DNA from: SpSt-333 sp040751955
GTDB lineage: Bacteria; Bacteroidota; Ignavibacteria; UBA10030; UBA8401
Assembly (NCBI GenBank): GCA_040751955.1
Contig: JBFMFY010000068.1
Coordinates: 1-16,442 of the forward strand
Direction: 5' to 3'
DNA: 16,442 bases
Under the pieces are notes generated by a model. It searched no databases and was not told the DNA's origin. It was given only the letters and a program-made list of their open reading frames with translations. How positions within the stretch are numbered: the stretch's first letter is position 1; each line of letters starts with the position of its first letter. Shown one piece after another: positions 1 to 6,305 of this stretch. A program made the position numbers and the translations under genes.

Positions 1-70
1 GGACGAAACATCCAGCACATAATCTCACTGGATTCTTCGCCCGGCAAAAAACGCTGGGACTCAGAATGAC
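1..70. repeat. Partial copy of GTCAT-ended interspersed repeat
   Basis: The segment contains CATCCAG, CTGGATTCTTCGCC and, at its right end, CTCAGAATGAC. These are the same words that occur in the other GTCAT...ATGAC elements of this window (2007, 2116, 10546, 14777). The left end lies outside the window, so only part of the element is visible. It is non-coding. Membership in the family is inferred from shared ends and inner words, not from a full alignment. Confidence 0.45.
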
Positions 71-194
71 CCGCCGCACACAGAGGGGGATAAAAAACCC
101 GCAGTCATGCCATGATACATCACAAGAGTTCGTCATTCTTGCATATTCTGTGTCCATCCGCGCTGACTCATGGTGTGACTGACAGTCGAGTTTA
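71..194. other. Non-coding, nothing recognised
   Basis: Together with the flanking repeats this makes a gap of more than 300 bases before the first gene. I see no convincing reading frame, RNA gene or strong hairpin in it. A short stretch near 75-95 (CACAGAGGGGGATAAAAA) resembles the segment just before the gene at 5339 (CACAGAGGGGAGTTATAAAA), which may be another small dispersed repeat. Confidence 0.4.
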
Positions 195-269
195 CCCCCT
201 GCATCTCTCCCCAAATTTCCCTATATTTACAGCAATGAAAGTTCATACCGGTCAGTGTTATGTCCGAAG
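195..269 (+). repeat. 75-bp direct repeat, left copy
   Basis: It aligns without gaps to 1012-1086 at a constant offset of 817 bases. By my count 71 of 75 positions match; mismatches fall at 215, 219, 236 and 246. It begins with CCCCCTGCATCTCTCC and ends with GTCAGTGTTATGTCCGAAG. The two copies flank the toxin-antitoxin pair at 324-985. Each copy carries the promoter-like word TATATTTAC. Confidence 0.9.
199..229 (+). promoter_or_regulatory. Candidate promoter of the PIN toxin-antitoxin operon
   Basis: TATATTTA at 222-229 resembles the FCB-group -7 element TAnnTTTG. A CTG at 199-201 sits 20 bases upstream, where the -33 TTG would be expected, with one mismatch. The same arrangement is preserved in the right repeat copy in front of rnc. 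Transcription would begin near 236, leaving a leader of about 90 bases. This is an inference from consensus matching. Confidence 0.35.
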
Positions 270-310
270 AACGTTGTAATATACACAGGTGACCCAGTAC
301 TGAAAAATGA

Positions 311-316
311 AAGGAG
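311..316 (+). promoter_or_regulatory. Ribosome binding site that fixes the antitoxin start
   Basis: AAGGAG lies 7 bases before the ATG at 324. No comparable site precedes the longer in-frame start at 255, which would also fall inside the direct repeat. The 324 start is therefore preferred. Confidence 0.7.
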
Positions 317-323
317 TGGAGGT

Positions 324-530
324 ATGCTTATTACACGCACATCGGATGATCAAATTATCATCAAAGTTTCTCCGGATGTTGACAGGTTCGGTTTGCAGAG
401 AGCGCTGGACTACCTGAAGTTTCTTGAAACGACAGCCGGCGGTAAAGCAACGCAAGCCGAAGCCGATGCCATTGCAGAAAAGGTCAACTCGTCATGGTGG
501 AAAAAAAATAAAAAGCGGTTCGTGAAGTGA
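324..530 (+). CDS. Antitoxin-like protein paired with PIN toxin
   Basis: This is a 68-residue protein encoded directly before a PIN-domain gene. The stop codon TGA overlaps the GTG start of the toxin by four bases (GTGA, 527-530), so the two are translationally coupled. The sequence has an N-terminal beta-like segment (LITRTSDDQIIIKVSPDVD), then GLQRALDYLKFLE, a predicted helix ATQAEADAIAEKVN, and a conserved-looking tail WWKKNKKRF. I recognise this pattern (VDxxGLQRxxDYxxFLE...ATQxxxDxLAxxVNxxWWxxNKxRF) from small proteins that precede PIN_2-type toxins. No ribbon-helix-helix or AbrB motif is evident, so the DNA-binding mode is unknown. The expected role is to neutralise the PIN nuclease and perhaps autoregulate from the promoter in the left repeat. 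The antitoxin assignment rests mainly on gene order. Confidence 0.65.
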   Translation: MLITRTSDDQIIIKVSPDVDRFGLQRALDYLKFLETTAGGKATQAEADAIAEKVNSSWWKKNKKRFVK

Positions 531-985
531 ATTATATCGTTGATGCGAATATCGTCTTCAACGGTATACTCAACACCAACAGCACCATCGCCGACCTCCT
601 TATCAACTCGCATTCTTTCTTCTCATTCATCGCGCCGGAATTTTTACGAAAAGAGATCCGTAAGCATTATCCCAGATTAAAATCCATTTCGGGATTCACC
701 AGCCGTCAAATTCAGGAGGCGGAACATTATGTTTGTAAACAGATCACATTTGCCTCTTTAGAACAAATTCCGGAGACGGTTTGGGTTGAAGCATGGAAAT
801 TGACAGCTGATGTTGATCCAAAGGATGTCGTTTACATAGCGCTCGCAAAATACTTTCATTGCAAACTATGGTCGGGAGACAAACAATTAGCCAGAGGATT
901 AGCAAAGAAGGGATATATCGATATTATTACGACAAAAGAATTGTTTCATCTTCGCTCGACACTCAGTGCTAAGCAACGTAATTAA
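527..985 (+). CDS. PIN-domain ribonuclease toxin (VapC-like, PIN_2 type)
   Basis: This 152-residue protein is a single PIN domain. The acidic metal-binding residues are visible: Asp6 in YIVDANIV, Glu43 in LRKEIRKH, Asp100 in DPKDVVYIALA and Asp118 in LWSGDKQL. The active site therefore looks intact. PIN toxins cut RNA with Mg2+ or Mn2+ when released from the antitoxin. The start is GTG at 527, overlapping the antitoxin stop. Its N-terminal MNYIVDAN matches the usual beginning of the fold, which argues for this start although a GTG is used. The gene sits with its antitoxin between two 75-bp direct repeats ahead of rnc, which suggests acquisition as a cassette. The target RNA cannot be told from sequence. 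The fold assignment is firm; toxin function is inferred from pairing. Confidence 0.8.
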   Translation: MNYIVDANIVFNGILNTNSTIADLLINSHSFFSFIAPEFLRKEIRKHYPRLKSISGFTSRQIQEAEHYVCKQITFASLEQIPETVWVEAWKLTADVDPKDVVYIALAKYFHCKLWSGDKQLARGLAKKGYIDIITTKELFHLRSTLSAKQRN

Positions 986-1011
986 GTTGAAATTTCCTTT
1001 ATCATCCGATC

Positions 1012-1086
1012 CCCCCTGCATCTCTCCCCAATTTTTCCTATATTTACAGCAATTAAAGTTCACACCGGTCAGTGTTATGTCCGAAG
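1012..1086 (+). repeat. 75-bp direct repeat, right copy (rnc leader)
   Basis: This is the right-hand copy of the repeat at 195-269, with no indels between the two. It forms the promoter-proximal leader of rnc. After position 1086 the two sequences diverge at once (AACGTTG on the left, GATGCTTCG on the right), so the end of homology is sharp. Confidence 0.9.
1016..1046 (+). promoter_or_regulatory. Candidate rnc promoter
   Basis: TATATTTA at 1039-1046 is preceded by CTG at 1016-1018 with a 20-base spacer, similar to the FCB-group TTG-N20-TAnnTTTG pattern. Predicted transcripts would start near 1053 and give rnc a leader of about 140 bases that includes the hairpin at 1129-1149. This is a consensus match only. 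Confidence 0.35.
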
Positions 1087-1128
1087 GATGCTTCGCATAG
1101 GTTGAATCTTCAGGTTCAGTCAATGTGA

Positions 1129-1149
1129 GGACGGAATGAACTTCCGTCC
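1129..1149 (+). promoter_or_regulatory. Stem-loop in the rnc leader
   Basis: GGACGGAA (1129-1136) pairs perfectly with TTCCGTCC (1142-1149) around the loop TGAAC. It lies 45 bases upstream of the rnc start codon. RNase III of Escherichia coli cuts a stem in its own leader to lower its expression, so a similar autoregulatory role is possible. The stem is short (8 bp) for RNase III cleavage, so this remains speculative. Confidence 0.4.
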
Positions 1150-1194
1150 AACCCTTCTCGGTGCGAACAACGTAATCCACCAACAATTATTTTT

Positions 1195-1968
1195 GTGTTT
1201 CTTACACGATTTCGCACCGTACTCACATCGCTCTTCGGCACATCTGACCGGAAACTCCACCCGCTCTATTCCCGCATCAACTGGAACCAACTGGAATCGG
1301 CATTGCGGTACACAGTCCACCGGAAAGATTATTTTGTGGAGGCGCTCATCCACCGCTCGTTCATTCCCGTTTCTCCGGTGGACGATCTCGACTCCAACGA
1401 GCGGATGGAATTTCTCGGCGACGCGATACTGAACCTCGTCACAGCGGAATATCTCTACCAACAGTTTCCCGACAAAGAAGAAGGGGAGTTAACAGTTCTC
1501 CGCGCGCGGCTCGTCAACAGGAAAGCGCTCGCGTTTTACGCAAAGGAGATCTCCCTCCGGCAATTCCTTCTTGCGCATACCAACTCTGCGGGAGTGGTGG
1601 AAAAAGGTTTCGACACGATCCTTGCCGACACGTACGAAGCGATCATCGCGGCGATCTATCTTGATGGCGGGATGGAACCTGCACGGAAATTCGTGGTGAC
1701 GCGGTTGAAGTCCGCCATCGCGAACGGGTATCTTGAGACGAGCGACCACAATTACAAGAGCGAGCTGCTGGAACTGTCGCAGGCAAAAGGGAAAGGAATC
1801 CCGCGCTATCAATTGGTGAAAGAGACCGGACCTGATCACGACCGGACATTTACGATTCAGGTGCTGGTGGGAAGCGAAGCGATGGGAAGCGGCGTTGGAA
1901 AGAATAAGAAAGAAGCGGAACAGGCGGCGGCGGAAGAGGCGGTCATGAAATTGAAACAGAGCACGTGA
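1195..1968 (+). CDS. rnc: Ribonuclease III
   Basis: RNase III cuts double-stranded RNA and processes rRNA precursors and structured mRNAs in the cytoplasm. The 257-residue protein has the family signature NERMEFLGDAIL at 68-79, with Glu69, Glu72 and Asp76, and the second catalytic pair Asp145/Glu148 in LADTYEAIIAAIYLDGG. A double-stranded RNA-binding domain follows from about residue 187 (YKSELLELSQAKGKG...GSGVGKNKKEAEQAAAEEAV). It is about 30 residues longer than the E. coli enzyme, owing to an N-terminal extension. The start chosen is GTG at 1195; no clear Shine-Dalgarno site precedes it, so the N-terminus is uncertain. In many Bacteroidota rnc follows acpP-fabF, but here the upstream neighbour is a toxin-antitoxin pair and the promoter repeat, so rnc seems to be transcribed alone. 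Identification is secure. Confidence 0.96.
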   Translation: MFLTRFRTVLTSLFGTSDRKLHPLYSRINWNQLESALRYTVHRKDYFVEALIHRSFIPVSPVDDLDSNERMEFLGDAILNLVTAEYLYQQFPDKEEGELTVLRARLVNRKALAFYAKEISLRQFLLAHTNSAGVVEKGFDTILADTYEAIIAAIYLDGGMEPARKFVVTRLKSAIANGYLETSDHNYKSELLELSQAKGKGIPRYQLVKETGPDHDRTFTIQVLVGSEAMGSGVGKNKKEAEQAAAEEAVMKLKQST

Positions 1969-2006
1969 TCGTAGCGGCACTGAGGCACGGAGAATATACA
2001 AACAAT

Positions 2007-2092
2007 GTCATTCCGAGCAGAGCGAGGAATCTGAGCAGGTTGTAGTATCAGATTTCTCATCCCGATAGAAAACATCGGGATTCGAAATGACA
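2007..2092. repeat. GTCAT...ATGAC interspersed repeat, copy 1 of tandem pair
   Basis: It begins GTCATTCCGAGC and ends TTCGAAATGACA, so the ends form an imperfect inverted repeat. It holds GAGGAATCTGAGCA and an internal hairpin whose 8-bp arms are ATCCCGAT (2059-2066) and ATCGGGAT (2074-2081) around the loop AGAAAAC. The 3' part, from about 2024, is repeated nearly unchanged in the second copy. It is non-coding. Confidence 0.75.
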
Positions 2093-2115
2093 AATTCGCA
2101 ATATGCGGGAGTCTT

Positions 2116-2225
2116 GTCATACTGAGCACATTCGCTTCGCTCAGTGTAAACTCCGCGAGGAATCTGAGCAAGTCTCAATATCAGATTTCTCATCCCGATA
2201 GAAAACATCGGGATTCGAAATGACA
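2116..2225. repeat. GTCAT...ATGAC interspersed repeat, copy 2 of tandem pair
   Basis: It begins GTCATACTGAGC and ends TTCGAAATGACA. It repeats GAGGAATCTGAGCA and the ATCAGATTTCTCATCCCGAT block of copy 1 and has the same hairpin, with arms at 2192-2199 and 2207-2214. Relative to copy 1 it contains extra sequence near 2128-2155 (TTCGCTTCGCTCAGTGTAAA). Together the two copies fill most of the 318-base gap between rnc and gcvP. No promoter for gcvP could be picked out. Confidence 0.75.
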
Positions 2226-2286
2226 ATGATTCAATAGTGTGCGATCAATCAGAAAATCAATACATCTTACAAATCAAAAAATCATC

Positions 2287-5169
2287 ATGACCATCAATTT
2301 AAATCCTTCAGACACATTCGAACCGCGCCACAACGGCTCGGGAAAAGAAGACCTCGATGCAATGCTCAAGACCATCGGCGTTGAATCTCTTGACCAATTA
2401 ATTGAACAGACAGTCCCCAAGCATATACGGCTCGAATCGCCGATGAAGCTCTCAAAACCGATGAGTGAACAGGAGGCATTGAATTATCTTCGCTCCATCG
2501 CATCAAAGAACAAAGTGTTCAAGTCATACATCGGTATGGGATATTACGGCACAATCACACCGCCGGTCATACTCCGCAACATCATGGAAAATCCCGGCTG
2601 GTACACCGCCTATACGCCGTATCAGGCGGAGATTGCGCAGGGAAGACTCGAAGCGCTGATCAATTTCCAGACGATGGTGATCGATCTTACCGGAATGCAG
2701 ATCGCAAACGCATCATTGTTGGATGAAGCGACCGCCGCCGCCGAAGCGATGTGGATGATGCATTCGGTGGATAACGGAAAACACGGCAATGTCTTTTTTG
2801 TTTCCGAGAACTGCCATCCACAGACGATCAATGTGCTCAACACACGCGCGCTGCCGCTCGGCATTCAATTGCAGATCGGCGATCACCGCAAGATGAAGTT
2901 CGACGAGAAGATATTCGGCGCACTGGTGCAGTATCCTGCGGGTGACGGTGCGGTGTACGATTACACCGAGTTCTGCAAGAGTGCAAAAGCGAACGGCTCG
3001 TATGTTGTTGTTGCGACAGACCTTCTTGCCCTCACATTACTGACGCCGCCGGGAGAATTAGGAGCGGATGCGGTGGTGGGAAGCGCGCAGCGTTTCGGCG
3101 TGCCGATGGGGTACGGCGGTCCGCACGCAGCATTCCTCGCAACGAAAGATGAATTCAAACGGAGCATGCCGGGGCGCATCATCGGCGTTTCGATCGATTC
3201 GCACGGGAACAAGGCGTACCGCATGGCGCTGCAGACACGCGAGCAGCATATCCGCCGCGAAAAAGCGACGAGTAACATTTGTACATCGCAAGTATTGCTT
3301 GCCGTGATGGCAAGCATGTACGGTGTGTATCATGGTCCTGAAGGATTAAAGAAAATTGCTTCGCGCGTGCACGGTCTTGCAAAGGTGCTGGATAAAGGAT
3401 TAGGGAAATTAGAGTATCAGCAAACAAACGAAGTGTATTTTGATACGGTGAAAGTGAAAGTGGGGAACGCAATCGAAGCGATCCACCAAAAAGGAATTGC
3501 TGCGCAGATGAATTTCCGATTGATAGATCACGAGACCATCGGTATTTCGATGGACGAGACTACGACACTAAAAGATGTTGAAACGATTCTCGGCATTTTT
3601 GCATCGGTAAAAAATAGAGTGATCTCCATTGCAGAATATACGAAGAATCTGCATTTCGAGTGGGACGAGAAGTTCGTTCGCAAGAGTAATTTTATGCTGC
3701 ATCCTGTCTTCAATTCATACCACACGGAACACGAGATGCTTCGCTACATGCACTCATTGGAAATGAAAGACCTCTCGCTGAATTTCTCGATGATCCCGCT
3801 CGGTTCCTGCACAATGAAATTGAACGCGACGGCGGAAATGATTCCCGTAACGTGGCCCGAGTTCGGCGCACTCCATCCGTTCGCACCGCAGGAACAAGCG
3901 CTTGGGTACAAACAGGTCTTCGAAGAACTTTCAAATGACTTAAAAGCAATAACAGGATTTTTCGGAGTTTCTCTGCAGCCGAACGCAGGAGCGCAGGGAG
4001 AATATACGGGATTGATGGTGATTCGGGAATATTTTAAAAGCAAAGGAGAAACACACCGTACCATCGCATTGATACCTTCGTCGGCGCACGGCACAAATCC
4101 AGCCAGCGCAGTGATGGCGGGAATGCATGTTGTTGTTGTGAAGTGCGATGACAAAGGGAATATCGACGTTGACGATCTGAAAGCAAAAGCGGAACAGCAT
4201 CGCGCAAATCTCGCTTGTCTGATGGTGACATATCCATCGACGCACGGCGTGTTTGAAGAGAGCATTCAAGAAATGTGTGCGATTGTGCACCAGAACGGCG
4301 GGCAGGTGTATATGGATGGAGCGAATATGAATGCCCAAGTAGGATTGACATCGCCTGCGCGCATCGGTGCGGATGTATGTCATTTGAATCTGCACAAGAC
4401 ATTTGCCATTCCGCACGGCGGCGGCGGACCGGGTATGGGACCGATTTGCGTTGCTCAGCATCTTGTACCGTTTTTGCCGGGACACCCTGTTGTACATATC
4501 GGTGGCGACCAGTCAATGACAGCAGTTTCAGCCGCACCGTGGGGAAGCGCGAGTGTGCTGTTGATTTCGTACATCTATATAAAAATGATGGGGGCGGAAG
4601 GACTGACGAATGCAACGAAGTACGCAATACTGAATGCAAATTATATTAAAGCACGTCTGGAAAAAGTATTTGATATACTCTACGTTGGAACGAACGGACG
4701 CTGCGCACACGAAATGATTGTCGATATGCGGAAGTTCAAAGTATCAGCCGGCGTAGAAGTAATCGACATTGCGAAGCGTCTCATGGATTACGGATTTCAC
4801 GCACCGACGGTCTCGTTCCCTGTTGCGGGAACGCTGATGATTGAACCGACAGAGAGCGAATCGAAAGCGGAACTCGATCGCTTCTGCGACGCATTATTGC
4901 ACATCAAAAAAGAAATTGAAGAGATTGAAAGCGGAACACATCCGAAGGATGACAATGTTCTTAAGAATGCGCCGCACACCGCGTACGCAGTGATGAGCAG
5001 TGAATGGAAACATCCGTACTCACGTGAAAAAGCAGCGTATCCTGTCGCATGGGTACGTGCGCATAAGTTTTGGCCCTCAGTGGGTAGAGTGAATGACACA
5101 TACGGCGACAGGCAGTTGGTGTGCACCTGCCCGCCGGTGGAGGAGTATATGGAAGAAACTGTTTCTTAA
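2287..5169 (+). CDS. gcvP: Glycine dehydrogenase (decarboxylating), P protein
   Basis: GcvP is the PLP-dependent P protein of the glycine cleavage system. It decarboxylates glycine and passes the aminomethyl group to the lipoyl arm of GcvH. The protein is the single-chain form, 960 residues from the ATG at 2287 (E. coli 957), not the split GcvPA/GcvPB form. Recognisable blocks include YTPYQAEIAQGRLEALINFQ, SSAHGTNPASA, YMDGANMNAQVGLTSP, and the PLP-lysine region HLNLHKTFAIPHGGGGPGMG with Lys704. The C-terminus FWPSVGRVNDTYGDRQLVCTCPP matches the E. coli end. An upstream in-frame GTG at 2239 would add 16 residues (MRSIRKSIHL...) not expected in the family, and neither start has a clear ribosome site. 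Oddly, the N-terminal RHIG motif reads RHNGSG here. gcvT and gcvH are not in the window, so the gene is probably expressed separately. Confidence 0.97.
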   Translation: MTINLNPSDTFEPRHNGSGKEDLDAMLKTIGVESLDQLIEQTVPKHIRLESPMKLSKPMSEQEALNYLRSIASKNKVFKSYIGMGYYGTITPPVILRNIMENPGWYTAYTPYQAEIAQGRLEALINFQTMVIDLTGMQIANASLLDEATAAAEAMWMMHSVDNGKHGNVFFVSENCHPQTINVLNTRALPLGIQLQIGDHRKMKFDEKIFGALVQYPAGDGAVYDYTEFCKSAKANGSYVVVATDLLALTLLTPPGELGADAVVGSAQRFGVPMGYGGPHAAFLATKDEFKRSMPGRIIGVSIDSHGNKAYRMALQTREQHIRREKATSNICTSQVLLAVMASMYGVYHGPEGLKKIASRVHGLAKVLDKGLGKLEYQQTNEVYFDTVKVKVGNAIEAIHQKGIAAQMNFRLIDHETIGISMDETTTLKDVETILGIFASVKNRVISIAEYTKNLHFEWDEKFVRKSNFMLHPVFNSYHTEHEMLRYMHSLEMKDLSLNFSMIPLGSCTMKLNATAEMIPVTWPEFGALHPFAPQEQALGYKQVFEELSNDLKAITGFFGVSLQPNAGAQGEYTGLMVIREYFKSKGETHRTIALIPSSAHGTNPASAVMAGMHVVVVKCDDKGNIDVDDLKAKAEQHRANLACLMVTYPSTHGVFEESIQEMCAIVHQNGGQVYMDGANMNAQVGLTSPARIGADVCHLNLHKTFAIPHGGGGPGMGPICVAQHLVPFLPGHPVVHIGGDQSMTAVSAAPWGSASVLLISYIYIKMMGAEGLTNATKYAILNANYIKARLEKVFDILYVGTNGRCAHEMIVDMRKFKVSAGVEVIDIAKRLMDYGFHAPTVSFPVAGTLMIEPTESESKAELDRFCDALLHIKKEIEEIESGTHPKDDNVLKNAPHTAYAVMSSEWKHPYSREKAAYPVAWVRAHKFWPSVGRVNDTYGDRQLVCTCPPVEEYMEETVS

Positions 5170-5234
5170 ACTAGGATGCGCAGAAAAGTTTTTTGTCCCC
5201 CTTTTGGCGATGAGTAGTGCGGGGGCGAAGGGGG

Positions 5235-5257
5235 CGTCCCGATGTTTTTTCGGGACG
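5235..5257 (+). repeat. Hairpin in the gcvP-CoA-binding protein gap
   Basis: CGTCCCGA (5235-5242) pairs with TCGGGACG (5250-5257) around a T-rich loop. It is followed by GGGGTGTT and not by a T tract, so it is a poor intrinsic terminator. The surrounding C- and G-rich stretch (CCCCCTTTTGG near 5201, GCGAAGGGGG near 5225) can also pair imperfectly, suggesting a small palindromic repeat element between gcvP and the next gene. Confidence 0.45.
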
Positions 5258-5338
5258 GGGGTGTTATTCCCAACACATCCCCTGCTCCTCCCTCCGTCAC
5301 ACAAAGCCACGCACAGAGGGGAGTTATAAAAAGGAACA

Positions 5339-5746
5339 ATGCTAAACTCAGATCTCGAATTAAAAAAACTTCTCACAGAAACCAAAACAATCGCCGTCGT
5401 CGGCGCGTCGCCGAAGCCGTGGCGGGACAGCGGGGAGATCTCAATGTTTCTTCAGCGAAAAGGGTACACGGTCTTTCCCGTGAACCCGAAGTACGACGAA
5501 GTACACGGGATGAAATGTTATCCCGACCTGAAAAGTATTCCGGAGAAGATCGACATGGTCGATATCTTTAGAAATCCCGATGAAGTAGAGCCGGTGATCG
5601 ATGAAGCGATCGCCGTCGGCGCGAAATCCGTCTGGATGCAGCTTGGCGTCATCAACGAAACGGCGGCGCAGAAAGCAGAAAATGCCGGATTGGATGTGGT
5701 GATGGATCGGTGCATTGCGATTGATCATCGGGCGCTGGTGAGGTAA
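5339..5746 (+). CDS. CoA-binding domain protein (YccU-like)
   Basis: This 135-residue protein is a single Rossmann-like CoA_binding_2 domain, the fold also found in succinyl-CoA synthetase alpha chains. The nucleotide-binding loop is IAVVGASPKPWRDSG at about 18-32, followed by MFLQRKGYTVFPVNP, VDIFRNPDEV and VWMQLGVINETAA. The end VVMDRCIAIDH is typical of the YccU group. The length equals the family norm. The start is ATG at 5339 with AAGGA eight bases upstream (5331-5335). These proteins bind CoA in vitro, but their cellular role is not established. The gene ends three bases before hicA, so the three genes 5339-6231 probably form one transcript ending at the terminator at 6255. That linkage may be accidental. 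Confidence 0.88.
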   Translation: MLNSDLELKKLLTETKTIAVVGASPKPWRDSGEISMFLQRKGYTVFPVNPKYDEVHGMKCYPDLKSIPEKIDMVDIFRNPDEVEPVIDEAIAVGAKSVWMQLGVINETAAQKAENAGLDVVMDRCIAIDHRALVR

Positions 5747-5749
5747 AAA

Positions 5750-5971
5750 ATGGATATTGAACGATTGATCAATCGGTTGAAATCAACAAATTCGGCGTGT
5801 TCTTTGTCTGATTTCAACAAGGTGGCTCGGCACTACGGTTTTGTGCTTGACCATATCACCGGAAGCCATTATGTTTATAGAAACTGGACAGGAAAAAAGT
5901 TTGTTGCTCCTGTACACAATAAAAAGATAAAATCAGTGTATGTGAAAATGTTCTTGAAGGATCAGGCATGA
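5750..5971 (+). CDS. hicA: HicA-family mRNA interferase toxin
   Basis: This 73-residue protein has the HicA double-stranded RNA-binding-like fold: an N-terminal helix, LSDFNKVARHYGFVLDHITGSHYVYRN, then KKFVAPVHNKKIKSVYVKMFLKD. The catalytic histidine is expected at His40 in GSHY. HicA toxins cut mRNA and tmRNA independently of translation and are blocked by HicB. The ATG at 5750 follows the stop of the CoA-binding gene after three bases, and the ribosome site GAGGT lies in the end of that gene, so expression is coupled. The stop overlaps the hicB start by four bases (ATGA). Some HicA family features (the run of basic residues, His, and PVHN) are all present, so the toxin appears intact. The gene name rests on family membership. 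Confidence 0.85.
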   Translation: MDIERLINRLKSTNSACSLSDFNKVARHYGFVLDHITGSHYVYRNWTGKKFVAPVHNKKIKSVYVKMFLKDQA

Positions 5972-6231
5972 AAACAACAACGAAAAAAAGAACAGTGAAG
6001 AAAAACTCGAACGGAAGCATCGGTAAATATCTTTCGCTACCATACAAAATTGAACTTTCTCCTCTTTCCTCAAAAGAAGGGAGTGGGTATTTTGCGGCAA
6101 TCCCCCTGCTCAAAGGGTGTCATAGCGATGGGAAGACACCGGATGAGGCGGTGGTCAACTTACGAGAAGCACAACGGGCATGGATTGAATCCGCGTTGAA
6201 GCATGGCGATGTCATTCCTAAACCGATGTGA
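5968..6231 (+). CDS. hicB: HicB-family antitoxin
   Basis: This 87-residue protein is the partner of the HicA toxin and overlaps it by the ATGA junction. The HicB partial RNase H-like domain runs from about residue 18 to the end: YLSLPYKIELSPL...GYFAAIPLLKGCHSDGKTPDEAVVNLREAQRAWIESAL and the usual closing GDVIPKPM. About 15 lysine- and threonine-rich residues precede it (MKTTTKKRTVKKNSNG). No C-terminal ribbon-helix-helix or HTH DNA-binding domain is present, so classical HicB autorepression of a promoter is not obvious. The basic N-terminal tail could contact nucleic acid, but that is speculation. An intrinsic terminator follows 24 bases after the stop. Confidence in the family is high. Confidence 0.85.
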   Translation: MKTTTKKRTVKKNSNGSIGKYLSLPYKIELSPLSSKEGSGYFAAIPLLKGCHSDGKTPDEAVVNLREAQRAWIESALKHGDVIPKPM

Positions 6232-6254
6232 CATCGCTATGATGGTATGAACAC

Positions 6255-6285
6255 AGGCATCTCAAAAACCGGGGATGCCTTTTTA
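6255..6285 (+). terminator. Intrinsic terminator after hicB
   Basis: AGGCATC (6255-6261) pairs with GATGCCT (6274-6280), followed directly by TTTT. The position, 24 bases after the hicB stop, fits the end of the CoA-binding protein-hicA-hicB transcript. The next start codon lies only about 20 bases downstream, so any promoter of the Omp85-like gene must be upstream of or overlap this hairpin, or read through it. Confidence 0.75.
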
Positions 6286-6305
6286 GTTTGTGTCTGAATT
6301 TCAAA

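Noticed and set aside
255..323. Longer antitoxin start at TTG/GTG-like codon 255
   Set aside because: The extra 23 residues would be encoded partly in the direct repeat, and the strong AAGGAG site points to the ATG at 324.
1489..2001. 170-codon open frame on the minus strand over rnc
   Set aside because: Arg/Phe-rich antisense shadow of a conserved RNase III gene, without motif or ribosome site.
2007..2225. Possible CRISPR-like or tandem array
   Set aside because: There are only two copies, the unit is about 70-110 bases with a hairpin and inverted ends, and no short spacers of regular length or cas genes are seen.
3940..4639. Overlapping 185- and 201-codon open frames on the minus strand inside gcvP
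   Set aside because: The coding signal of gcvP is unambiguous on the plus strand here, including the PLP-lysine region. The antisense frames show low-complexity Ser/Arg/His-rich sequence and no family.
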